This document shows, one piece after another, positions 1 to 5,216 of a DNA stretch of 5,768 bases (position 1 is the first letter of the stretch; each line of letters begins with the position of its first letter). Source of the stretch: Bacillota bacterium (GTDB taxonomy: Bacteria > Bacillota > Clostridia > Christensenellales > CAG-138); assembly GCA_023416895.1 (NCBI GenBank), contig JAEZGQ010000182.1, positions 1-5,768 of the forward strand. Reading direction: 5' to 3'. The notes beneath the pieces were generated by a model. It made no database searches, was not told where the DNA came from, and saw nothing but the letters and a program-made list of their open reading frames with translations. The position numbers were made by a program, and so were the translations under genes.

Positions 1-1175
1 GTTCCGGAGTTGAGGTAGTATTTTCCATTTCCTATGTCGCCATATTCGGGCACATGGGTATGCCCGAACACAACGACATCAACGTTTTCCTTCGGGTTAT
101 CAAGATACTGCGTCCTTGCTTGTCCGAAATAGTACTCCAAGCTTATGGTTCCCGCGACCGCTGCAAGAAAGCTGTTGGGAATCTTGACGTTGTTAATCGT
201 CTGACGCTCCGCCCATGTGCGCTGGATGTTCTTAAACAACACCGGTGCGGAAATGGTTCCGTCCTCCTGTTGCGCGGGATAAAAATCAAGATAGGTATAC
301 GCATCATCAAATCCGGAAATGTGCATATCGAAAATCTTCTCGTCAAGACCTTCATTGGGCGTCACCCGCATCGAGATGTCTTTGAGAAGCGAGTAATAAA
401 TATAAGCGCCGTACTGATCCTCATCGGTTTTATCCGGCACGTTTGTTACCACCGGCAGTTCTTTCTCTACCGTCGGACGTCCTTCCAACACCCATGTGGC
501 GGCATAGCGGGCGTAAAAATAACCTGCCGGCAGAATGGTATCCTCGTTGCCGCACAGCTCCGCGTTGGTGACTGTGTCCGGCGCGGAAAACACATCGTAA
601 CGGTGACCGTGCTCAATTATGATTTCGTTTCTGTCGCCCGTGTAATACGCGCCGAGCCCTTCGGCATCCCTAGCCTGAACAAGGTTAGGGATCGCTTCCT
701 GCAAAACGCTGGCCTCCAGCGTCATATCATGGTTGCCGGGTACATAAACCACCTTTATTCCGCTGTCGATTACGTTGTTTAACTCGTCGATCACGGCCTG
801 ATTGTTCGCAATCACGTCCTTGTAAAATTGGTTTTGATCTGTGTAACTGGGATAATAAACTGGCAAAAACCACTCATCCAGAAAGTCGCCGTCAATTACC
901 AGCTCTCGAACATCTGTTGTGCTTTGCAGATGCCGCAAAAACTCGATAAGTAGCGGACGGTTTTGTAAGGTTTCGGTATAATTGTCATCAATGCCGAGGT
1001 GAATGTCGCTTATGATGACGATCTTATTTCGCGTGTCGCCTGCATCCCACAAAGCTTCGGCGCTCTCCGGCGCATCACTTGCCGGCGTAACGGTTTTTGA
1101 CGAGCATCCGGCAGTAAGCGCCAAAGAGAGTACCATACCGGTCGCCAGCAGGAAAGGGAGAATCCTTGTTTTCAT
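1..1175 (-). CDS. Lipoprotein metallophosphoesterase (calcineurin-like), C-terminus cut by window edge
   Basis: Reading leftward from ATG 1175, the frame stays open for 391 codons to the window edge. Residues 1-23 form a signal peptide (K2, R4, then a hydrophobic core) ending LTAGC-SS, so C24 is the likely lipidated cysteine; the lipobox is slightly atypical, with Thr at -3 and Leu at -4. A short Ser/Pro/Ala-rich linker follows. All metallophosphoesterase blocks are present in order: SDIHLG (56-61, metal ligands D57 and H59), DGDFLDEW (95-102), PGNHD (146-150), EHGH (188-191) and FGHTHVPEYG (370-379). The protein should therefore be a two-metal hydrolase of phosphomonoesters or diesters, anchored outside the membrane. 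The insert at about 195-365 is large and may set substrate choice. After GHTH the text KYYLNSG looks like the usual last strand, so probably only a short end is missing. The start is fixed by GGAGG seven bases upstream and by ATGA coupling to the preceding short frame. The substrate cannot be told from sequence. Confidence 0.93.
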   Translation of the reverse strand, partial: MKTRILPFLLATGMVLSLALTAGCSSKTVTPASDAPESAEALWDAGDTRNKIVIISDIHLGIDDNYTETLQNRPLLIEFLRHLQSTTDVRELVIDGDFLDEWFLPVYYPSYTDQNQFYKDVIANNQAVIDELNNVIDSGIKVVYVPGNHDMTLEASVLQEAIPNLVQARDAEGLGAYYTGDRNEIIIEHGHRYDVFSAPDTVTNAELCGNEDTILPAGYFYARYAATWVLEGRPTVEKELPVVTNVPDKTDEDQYGAYIYYSLLKDISMRVTPNEGLDEKIFDMHISGFDDAYTYLDFYPAQQEDGTISAPVLFKNIQRTWAERQTINNVKIPNSFLAAVAGTISLEYYFGQARTQYLDNPKENVDVVVFGHTHVPEYGDIGNGKYYLNSG

Positions 1176-1270
1176 GTTTGTTCCTCCAGTTTTCTTAAAT
1201 TTCCGTCCGTCATTGCCTTTAAAATGGCAAGCTCATTGGGCATATCGTCACAAATGGCAATACGGAGCAT
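1172..1270 (-). pseudogene. N-terminal fragment of a LytTR-type response regulator (32 codons)
   Basis: The frame runs from ATG 1270 to TGA 1174-1172. It begins MLRIAICDDMPNEL, which matches the start of receiver domains of the LytR/AgrA/AlgR class: strand beta-1, the acidic pair D8-D9, then helix alpha-1. It continues to about residue 20 and then ends in a short polar tail (RKLEEQT). The phospho-acceptor aspartate, the rest of the receiver and the DNA-binding domain are missing, so it cannot act as a normal regulator. It has its own AAAGGA ribosome site (1280-1285, 9-base spacing) and sits just behind a promoter. Its stop overlaps the next start as ATGA. I infer either a gene reduced by internal deletion, leaving promoter and start signals to drive the lipoprotein, or a short translated leader kept for coupling. 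Similarity is by eye over about 20 residues, so chance is not excluded. Confidence 0.6.
1183..1187 (-). promoter_or_regulatory. Ribosome binding site of the phosphoesterase lipoprotein
   Basis: GGAGG on the minus strand lies 7 bases before ATG 1175. It sits inside the last codons (Leu-Glu-Glu) of the preceding short frame, so ribosomes finishing that frame stop on top of the next start. It decides the lipoprotein start. Confidence 0.85.
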
Positions 1271-1301
1271 GGCAACGCATCCTTTCCGTTGGGCTTTGGA
1301 A

Positions 1302-1330
1302 ATTTTATCATGTGCCGCGAAACTTGTCGA
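1302..1330 (-). promoter_or_regulatory. Sigma-A promoter for the response-regulator fragment and lipoprotein
   Basis: On the minus strand TCGACA (1330-1325, five of six to TTGACA) is separated by exactly 17 bases from TAAAAT (1307-1302, five of six to TATAAT). The start of transcription would fall near 1295, giving a leader of about 25 bases before ATG 1270. It lies downstream of the terminator of the transporter operon, so the phosphoesterase pair is its own transcription unit. Confidence 0.72.
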
Positions 1331-1394
1331 GAAGAGGCAAAGGTAGCAAAACCAAGCAAAAGTTAAGAAACAGCGGGGGAAAGTGCGGCATAAG

Positions 1395-1432
1395 ATAAAA
1401 TAACCGCGCAGAAACCCGCGCGGCCATTTTAT
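1395..1432 (-). terminator. Rho-independent terminator of the glycosidase-transporter operon
   Basis: Read on the minus strand, arms 1432-1418 and 1409-1395 pair over 15 positions: a GC core (CCGCGC/GCGCGG), two G-U pairs and an outer A/U block, around an 8-base loop. The 3' arm itself ends in a U-rich run (UUAUUUUAU). It begins 24 bases after the transporter stop. The two wobble positions become A-C mismatches in the plus-strand RNA, so it is built for minus-strand transcription. Confidence 0.85.
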
Positions 1433-1456
1433 GTACATCTTTTTGTAATAGCTCCC

Positions 1457-2506
1457 CTAGTGGGTATGTGCGTGGTGGGTGTCCGGCGTGTGCGGGTGCG
1501 CGTGCGTGACGGCCTCGTGCGTATGCATATGGCTGTGCTCGCCGGAAACGGGGCTAAGGTGGGCATGCGTATGGTGTTCATCGTCATGACTGTGGCGGTG
1601 TTCGTGCTCGAGCGGCTCATGCATATGCGCGTGCGCATGCCGCTCCGTGACGGCAAGCGTGCATCCCGCAAGCATGACAACCAGCGCAATGAGAAACGTA
1701 GGCGTAAAGCTCTGACCAAAAAGCACCGCAGAAAGCGCTGCGCCCAGAAACGGCGCTGCGGCGTAATACGTGCCGGTTCGTGCCGCGCCAAGGCTCCGCT
1801 GCGCAAGAATGTAAAGGTAAATGCTCAGCCCATAGGAGGCAAAACCTAAAAGAAGCGCAAGCAGCATGGGACCTGCATTAAAAACCGCCTCCCCGGAAAC
1901 AAGCGCAAGCAAAAGCGCGCCGACTCCCGCGCCAAGCCCCTTGATGGCAACGATCTCAAGCGGATCCTTTTGTGAAAGAACACGGGTGCAGTTGTTTTCA
2001 AGACCCCAGCAGACGCAGGCTAGCAGCGCAAAAAGCACGCCTTTTGAAAACGAAAGCTGCGAAACGTCCCCAAGCGACAAAAGCACGCTCGCCAACGTAA
2101 TCAGCGAAATGGCGAGCCATAACCGTTTGCCGATGGGTTCACCGAAAAGAGCAAGCGCCAAAATGGCTGTCGCGGCGGTTTCAAAGTTGCCCGCAAGCGA
2201 AACGGATGCTGCCGAAGCCTGCCTCAGCCCCAAAAACAGCAAAAATGGCGCGGCAATATCAAGAAGGATCATGAGTGCCGCAAACGGGAGTTCTTTTGCA
2301 CCAAGCCTCGCCTCAATGCGATCCTGCCGCCGTGTGCCGGACGCGGCGCGCAACAAAACCATTCCTAGCCCGGCGCCAAAGTACAAAAGCGCCGAGAGCA
2401 GGAGCGGAGAAAGCCTTTCGAGCAAAAGCTTGGAGAGCGGAACGCTCACGCCGTAAAGAAGCGCAGCGAGCAGAGCAAAAAGGACGGGTAAACGGTTGTT
2501 TTTCAT
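1457..2506 (-). CDS. EamA/DMT-family transporter with histidine-rich C-terminal tail
   Basis: This 349-residue polytopic membrane protein has about ten predicted helices in two EamA repeats: helix 1 at roughly 7-27, and the last near 268-286. Family-like stretches include FETAATAILALALFGEPIG (about 109-127), CWGLENN followed by DPLEIVAIKGLGAG in the second repeat, and SLGAARTGTYYAAAPFLGA near helix 9. DMT proteins export or import small metabolites; the substrate here is unknown. Residues 290-349 form a tail with 23 His in 60 positions, mostly H-x-H, mixed with Glu/Asp. It is likely cytosolic or external metal-binding (Zn, Ni or Co), by inference only. From memory, a subgroup of EamA proteins in distant bacteria carries a very similar ordered tail. 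Start ATG 2506 is chosen because GGAG lies 9 bases before it; an ATG at 2521 has no such site. It is the last gene of the operon, 32 bases after the small membrane protein. Confidence 0.92.
   Translation of the reverse strand: MKNNRLPVLFALLAALLYGVSVPLSKLLLERLSPLLLSALLYFGAGLGMVLLRAASGTRRQDRIEARLGAKELPFAALMILLDIAAPFLLFLGLRQASAASVSLAGNFETAATAILALALFGEPIGKRLWLAISLITLASVLLSLGDVSQLSFSKGVLFALLACVCWGLENNCTRVLSQKDPLEIVAIKGLGAGVGALLLALVSGEAVFNAGPMLLALLLGFASYGLSIYLYILAQRSLGAARTGTYYAAAPFLGAALSAVLFGQSFTPTFLIALVVMLAGCTLAVTERHAHAHMHEPLEHEHRHSHDDEHHTHAHLSPVSGEHSHMHTHEAVTHAHPHTPDTHHAHTH
1460..1639 (-). repeat. Low-complexity His-codon tract encoding the metal-binding-like tail
   Basis: Sixty codons, of which 23 are CAC or CAT, mostly every second codon. 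The order is not a simple tandem repeat: blocks HEPLEHEHRHSHDDEHH, GEHSHMHTHE and HAHPHTPDTHHAHTH are separated by short non-His spacers. The biased composition also keeps neighbouring frames open on both strands, which should not be taken as genes. Confidence 0.8.
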
Positions 2507-2538
2507 TAATTCCAACTCCATTTTGGCATTGCTTAAAA

Positions 2539-2760
2539 CTACCGCCGCTTCCCGCCCGAATACCTGTAAAGATACACTGCCGTAAGGATGGAGCTTACAA
2601 GTGCAATCACTGAGAATGCGAAAAGCAGCCAATCGGAAATGTCGCTGCCGATGAACATCATCGCAGGATTGACACGATCGATGATGAAAAACACCAAAAA
2701 CACCACGCTTAAAACGATGGTCGCGTGCGTCAAAAATGCCCAGAATGCTTTCTGTTTCAT
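2539..2760 (-). CDS. Small two-helix membrane protein of unknown function
   Basis: A 73-residue protein starting MKQKAFWAF. It has two hydrophobic segments, roughly 7-27 and 43-66, joined by a polar turn with the motif RVNPAMMFIGSDISDWLL, and ends in a basic tail (YRYSGGKRR). By the positive-inside rule both termini are probably cytosolic, with the NPAMMFIGSDI loop outside. Start ATG 2760 overlaps the stop of the glycosidase gene as ATGA; a frame extension to 2781 exists but lies inside that gene and has no better signal. Short proteins with a similar NPA-x-x-FI-x-x-DI loop are, as I recall, common and uncharacterised in Clostridia. Tight coupling suggests it may assist or be made in proportion to the glycosidase. 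No enzymatic motif is visible. Confidence 0.85.
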   Translation of the reverse strand: MKQKAFWAFLTHATIVLSVVFLVFFIIDRVNPAMMFIGSDISDWLLFAFSVIALVSSILTAVYLYRYSGGKRR

Positions 2761-3758
2761 TCGTTGTTTACCCCAAACCAAAGAATGTCGCTCGATTCCC
2801 TACCGCCGCCCGACGGTCGGTTGATAACCTCGCCCTGAAACATCATTTGCGCGGTCGCACCACCGTCGAGGTTGTATGCGGTTTTGCAGCCGAGCGAGTA
2901 CATAAGTGCGGAAAGCTCTACAAGCGTCAAACCTGAGGAATAGCCCTCCTGCCTGCCATCCACCACCACAAGGCAGTAGTGGCCCGGCTCATAGTAGCCG
3001 ATGGCACAGCGTGGGTTTTTGTCGCGGATTCCGCCCGCAAACTTTTCAATGGGCTGCCCATCGCGCAAAAGCTCGGGGCCGAACGACCATGCCTGCCATG
3101 CCTTGCCGGCAATGGCCGCGTCAAGGTCGAACCCTTCTTTTTTATAAGTCGCAAGCGTGCCATCCGCATATAGCACGCACACATCCTCATACAGATCATC
3201 GCGGTACAGTGTGCCGTTTCTTATGACGATGCCTTGGCTGCGCGCTCCGTAATAATCGCCTGTCACGGCGAAAACGGCGTCGTTTTCCCGCGCCATGTCT
3301 ACGGGTTTGGCACGGACGCCCTGCGCGTATTCCCCACCCGCAAACGCAGTGCGGAAAAAGGAGATGTTCTTCACCCAAACGTCCGCAACATAGTAGGTAA
3401 CGCCGTTTTTCTGCACCATGCGCACCGCCACGCGAAGGCTGTCGCTCTGGTAGCTATACTGCGCGTCAGCACCCGTATCCTCCGCGGGAAACACGGAGGA
3501 AAAATCCCCGGGTGCTATGGTCGGCGCAGGAGAAGGCTCAGTCTGCGCGGCTGCTGGCTTCGCGGAGGACTGTGCCGCCTTCAGAGTAGGCATAGCGGTG
3601 GGAGAAGGTTCAATGTCAATGATTTGCGCGATCGCCGCACCCTTGCGGGGAAGTACATGGTGGAACAGCGCAAACACCACCAGTACGATCCCTGCCATCA
3701 AAATGTCGACAAGGATTACCAAACCCGGGCGCAGCCTCTTTTTCTTGGAGGTTTCCAT
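2757..3758 (-). CDS. Membrane-anchored phosphodiester glycosidase family protein (NAGPA/DUF2233-like)
   Basis: A 333-residue protein. A basic start (KKKRLR) precedes one membrane segment (about 12-34), then a Pro/Ala/Ser-rich linker (about 50-90) leads to an exported catalytic domain (about 100-333). The domain carries family landmarks: VTGDYYGARSQGIVIRNG (165-182), NPRCAIGYYEPGHYCLVVVDGRQ region (248-270), YNLDGGATAQMMF (295-307) and NRPSGGGRESSDILWF (313-328). Relatives include the mammalian uncovering enzyme, which hydrolyses GlcNAc-1-phosphodiesters; bacterial members are thought to act on envelope sugar phosphodiesters, but few are tested. Here TGDYY replaces the more usual NGDYY, and DGGA the more usual DGGG, so activity may vary. 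It is the first gene of the three-gene minus operon. Start ATG 3758 follows an in-frame TAA closely and lacks a good ribosome site; AAGGCGG lies about 15 bases upstream. Confidence 0.92.
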   Translation of the reverse strand: METSKKKRLRPGLVILVDILMAGIVLVVFALFHHVLPRKGAAIAQIIDIEPSPTAMPTLKAAQSSAKPAAAQTEPSPAPTIAPGDFSSVFPAEDTGADAQYSYQSDSLRVAVRMVQKNGVTYYVADVWVKNISFFRTAFAGGEYAQGVRAKPVDMARENDAVFAVTGDYYGARSQGIVIRNGTLYRDDLYEDVCVLYADGTLATYKKEGFDLDAAIAGKAWQAWSFGPELLRDGQPIEKFAGGIRDKNPRCAIGYYEPGHYCLVVVDGRQEGYSSGLTLVELSALMYSLGCKTAYNLDGGATAQMMFQGEVINRPSGGGRESSDILWFGVNNE

Positions 3759-3795
3759 CGTATTTTACGTATGCCGCCTTGTTCAAAAATGTTAC

Positions 3796-3822
3796 CCTGC
3801 CGCTGGAGATGCAATTGGCAGG
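3796..3822 (-). promoter_or_regulatory. Small hairpin in the leader of the glycosidase operon
   Basis: Six-base perfect arms CCTGCC and GGCAGG flank a 15-base loop in the predicted untranslated leader, some 40-65 bases before the glycosidase start. No U-tract follows directly, so it is not a terminator. It may be a chance pairing. Confidence 0.3.
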
Positions 3823-3842
3823 CACCATGCGTTCGCCGATTT

Positions 3843-3851
3843 ATCATACCA
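3843..3851 (-). promoter_or_regulatory. Extended -10 promoter of the glycosidase-transporter operon
   Basis: The minus strand reads TGGTATGAT: a TATGAT -10 box (five of six) with the extended TG one base upstream. The -35 position at 17-base spacing is CATACA, a poor match, which is normal for extended -10 promoters. Predicted transcription start is near 3836, giving a leader of about 77 bases. Confidence 0.6.
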
Positions 3852-3869
3852 TAAAAAGAAAGCGATGTA

Positions 3870-3887
3870 TGCAGAAACCCGTCTGCA
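3870..3887. repeat. Inverted repeat TGCAGA-N6-TCTGCA
   Basis: Perfect six-base arms with a 6-base spacer, about 20 bases upstream of the minus-strand -10 box. On the minus strand it shares the 11-mer CGGGTTTCTGC with the loop of the terminator at 1395-1432 and is followed by a loose T-rich run, so it may be a terminator remnant or an operator. Confidence 0.45.
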
Positions 3888-3894
3888 AGGATTG

Positions 3895-3916
3895 GCAAAA
3901 TTTGTAAACATTTTGC
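3895..3916. repeat. Perfect inverted repeat GCAAAAT-N8-ATTTTGC, possible operator
   Basis: Seven-base perfect arms (3895-3901 and 3910-3916) flank TTGTAAAC. Twenty-two base A/T-rich dyads of this spacing are typical of dimeric regulators. It lies about 45 bases upstream of the minus-strand -10 box and about 165 upstream of the plus-strand one. No regulator gene is present in the window to pair with it. Confidence 0.45.
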
Positions 3917-3921
3917 TTTAT

Positions 3922-3935
3922 GAAACTGCCGTTTC
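3922..3935. repeat. Short inverted repeat GAAAC-TGCC-GTTTC
   Basis: Five-base arms around a tetraloop, six bases from the preceding dyad. Weak alone; noted because it is the third of three closely spaced dyads. Confidence 0.3.
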
Positions 3936-3970
3936 CGTCCGATTTTAAAAGAATGTCACACCTCCGTCTG

Positions 3971-4001
3971 GGCACGCTATAGAAGGGATGCGGTGCCTTT
4001 T
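3971..4001 (+). terminator. Terminator-like hairpin with TTTT tail, no gene feeding it
   Basis: On the plus strand GGCAC (3971-3975) pairs with GTGCC (3993-3997), with an inner GC/GC pair across a bulge, followed by TTTT (3998-4001). The stem is short and the loop open, so it is a weak candidate. No plus-strand gene precedes it in the window; it could stop antisense transcription coming out of the glycosidase operon. Confidence 0.3.
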
Positions 4002-4013
4002 AACATGCGACCA

Positions 4014-4063
4014 CCACATAAATCCTCGGAAGCGCCATAGAATTGTTGTATGTGGGCTCTTCC
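4014..4063. repeat. Two crossing inverted repeats upstream of the glycosyltransferase promoter
   Basis: CCACATA (4014-4020) pairs with TATGTGG (4049-4055). GGAAGCGCC (4028-4036) pairs with GGCTCTTCC (4055-4063) at eight of nine positions. The two pairings cross, so they exclude one another or form a pseudoknot. They lie just upstream of the predicted start of transcription, so they would act as DNA dyads unless an earlier promoter transcribes them. Confidence 0.35.
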
Positions 4064-4080
4064 AATTTATGCAGAAAAAA

Positions 4081-4089
4081 TGATACAAT
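4081..4089 (+). promoter_or_regulatory. Extended -10 promoter of the glycosyltransferase-exonuclease unit
   Basis: TGATACAAT: TACAAT matches the -10 consensus in five of six, with an extended TG upstream. The best -35 at 18-base spacing is TTCCAA (three of six). Predicted start of transcription is near 4096, leaving a leader of about 65 bases, which includes a GCACA-AACG-TGTGC mini-hairpin at 4118-4131. Confidence 0.6.
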
Positions 4090-4147
4090 CAGACAGGAAC
4101 CGCACGGCGCCCTCGACGCACAAACGTGTGCTTTCATAAGAACTACC

Positions 4148-4153
4148 GAGGGG
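4148..4153 (+). promoter_or_regulatory. Ribosome binding site of the glycosyltransferase
   Basis: GAGGGG with a 7-base spacing to ATG 4161. It fixes this start over the overlapping upstream ATG at 4043, which is in another frame. Confidence 0.8.
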
Positions 4154-4160
4154 AACCTTT

Positions 4161-5189
4161 ATGGGTATTTATATTCTCATTCCCGCCTACCAGCCGGACG
4201 AGCGGCTCGTGCCGCTCGTGCATGAGCTTGCCGCCGAGTTCAAGGTTGTAGTGGTGGACGATGGCAGCCGTTCGGACTGCGAAAATACTTTTGTACTCGC
4301 CAAGGAGGCGGGTGCCGTGCTTTTAAGGCACAGCATCAACCTCGGCAAAGGCGCGGCGCTCAAAACCGGTCTCCGCTACATCAAAGCCTGCGGCGACGCT
4401 GCGGGCGTGATCACCGCGGACGCGGACGGCCAGCATAGCCACAAGGACATTCTTCGCATACACGACGCCATGCTGCTTGCGCCGGATACTCTCTTTTTGG
4501 GCATGCGCAATTTTAAACAAATGCCACCGCGCTCGCGCTTTGGCAACACCATGACGCGCTTTTTCTTTCGTCTTTTTACGGGCATTCGCGTTTCCGATAC
4601 ACAAACAGGCCTAAGGGGGCTTCCAGCCTGTTTGTTCGAGAAGCTTTTGGAGTTGAGCGGTGAACGCTACGAATACGAAATGAACATGCTCCTCGCGCTC
4701 AAACACTGGGCGGTGGCCTATGAAGAGCTGCCTATCGAAACCATTTACATCGACAACAACCGCGCTTCACATTTCCATGCGTTGCGCGACGGCTGGCGCG
4801 TGTTTTCGCGCGTCGCCAAATACGCGCTTTCCTCACTGAGCAGCACGGCATTGGACTATTTGCTCTACGCGCTCTTTCTTTTGGTTTTGCCGGTTTCCTT
4901 CAGCTACGGCATCGCGAAGGCGTGCGCTGCGGCGCTCAATTTCGAGCTCAACTGCCGCTTCGTGTTTCGCGGCAAGCCCACGTTAAAAAACGCGGCGGGC
5001 TATGCGGCACTCGCCGTGTTTTCCACAGCCGTGGGCTCGGTGCTCGTAAGCCTTCTTGCACGTGGCGGCATCAACAGCTTTCTTGCAAAGATATTGATCG
5101 ACCTAACGCTGTTTTCTTTGAACTACATCGTGCAAAAATACATCATTTTCAGAAAGCCCCGCGAAACCTCCGGCGAAAATAGCATTTAG
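4161..5189 (+). CDS. GT2 glycosyltransferase fused to a GtrA-like membrane domain
   Basis: A 342-residue two-domain protein. Residues 1-210 are a family 2 glycosyltransferase of the dolichol/polyprenyl-phosphate mannose synthase type: IPAYQP (7-12), VVVDDGS (30-36), N60-LGKGAALKTG, the metal and nucleotide-sugar motif TADADGQHSHKDI (85-97), SDTQTGLRGLP (145-155), YEYEMNMLL (170-178) and RASHF (201-205). Residues about 217-331 are a four-helix GtrA-like domain, with typical NFELNCRFVFRGK (260-272) and NYIVQKYIIF (321-330). The expected reaction is transfer of a sugar from a nucleotide donor to undecaprenyl phosphate on the cytosolic face. GtrA-type proteins are proposed to flip the lipid-linked sugar for decoration of wall or surface polymers. 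Such fusions are known in Firmicutes. There is no sign of truncation. The exonuclease follows after 27 bases on the same strand. Confidence 0.95.
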   Translation: MGIYILIPAYQPDERLVPLVHELAAEFKVVVVDDGSRSDCENTFVLAKEAGAVLLRHSINLGKGAALKTGLRYIKACGDAAGVITADADGQHSHKDILRIHDAMLLAPDTLFLGMRNFKQMPPRSRFGNTMTRFFFRLFTGIRVSDTQTGLRGLPACLFEKLLELSGERYEYEMNMLLALKHWAVAYEELPIETIYIDNNRASHFHALRDGWRVFSRVAKYALSSLSSTALDYLLYALFLLVLPVSFSYGIAKACAAALNFELNCRFVFRGKPTLKNAAGYAALAVFSTAVGSVLVSLLARGGINSFLAKILIDLTLFSLNYIVQKYIIFRKPRETSGENSI

Positions 5190-5216
5190 CGGCAGGATTG
5201 GGGAATACGGTTTGCT

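Larger units (their letters stand above)
3759..4160. other. Divergent intergenic region between the glycosidase operon and the glycosyltransferase
   Basis: These 402 bases contain no convincing coding sequence on either strand. They hold two outward-facing extended -10 promoters (3843-3851 minus, 4081-4089 plus). Between them lie several inverted repeats: 3870-3887, 3895-3916, 3922-3935, a terminator-like hairpin at 3971-4001, and two crossing pairs within 4014-4063. It is clearly more A/T-rich than the flanking genes from about 3840 to 3960. I see no riboswitch or tRNA core that I can name. Confidence 0.75.

Noticed and set aside
54..782. A 242-codon open frame on the plus strand
   Set aside because: It is antisense to the phosphoesterase, whose minus-strand frame carries every family motif. 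The plus-strand protein has no recognisable domain and no ribosome site.
1271..1438. Upstream extension of the response-regulator-like frame to an ATG at 1438
   Set aside because: The extension reads through the operon terminator and the promoter. The start at 1270 has its own ribosome site and begins exactly where receiver domains do.
1460..1849. Open frames on both strands across the His-rich tract, including an Arg/Val-rich plus-strand product
   Set aside because: They arise from the biased CAC/CAT codons of the transporter tail. Their products are low-complexity and have no start signals.
1866..2456. A 196-codon plus-strand frame rich in Ser, Ala and Pro
   Set aside because: It is a shadow of the membrane helices of the transporter on the opposite strand.
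3616..3828. A 70-codon minus-strand frame starting in the glycosidase leader
   Set aside because: No ribosome site; most of it overlaps the glycosidase in another frame and the product resembles nothing known.
3838..3960. Possible short coding remnant on the minus strand after a GGAGGTG sequence near 3963
   Set aside because: The candidate GTG starts run into stops within a few codons or immediately. The longer frame there lacks a start codon.
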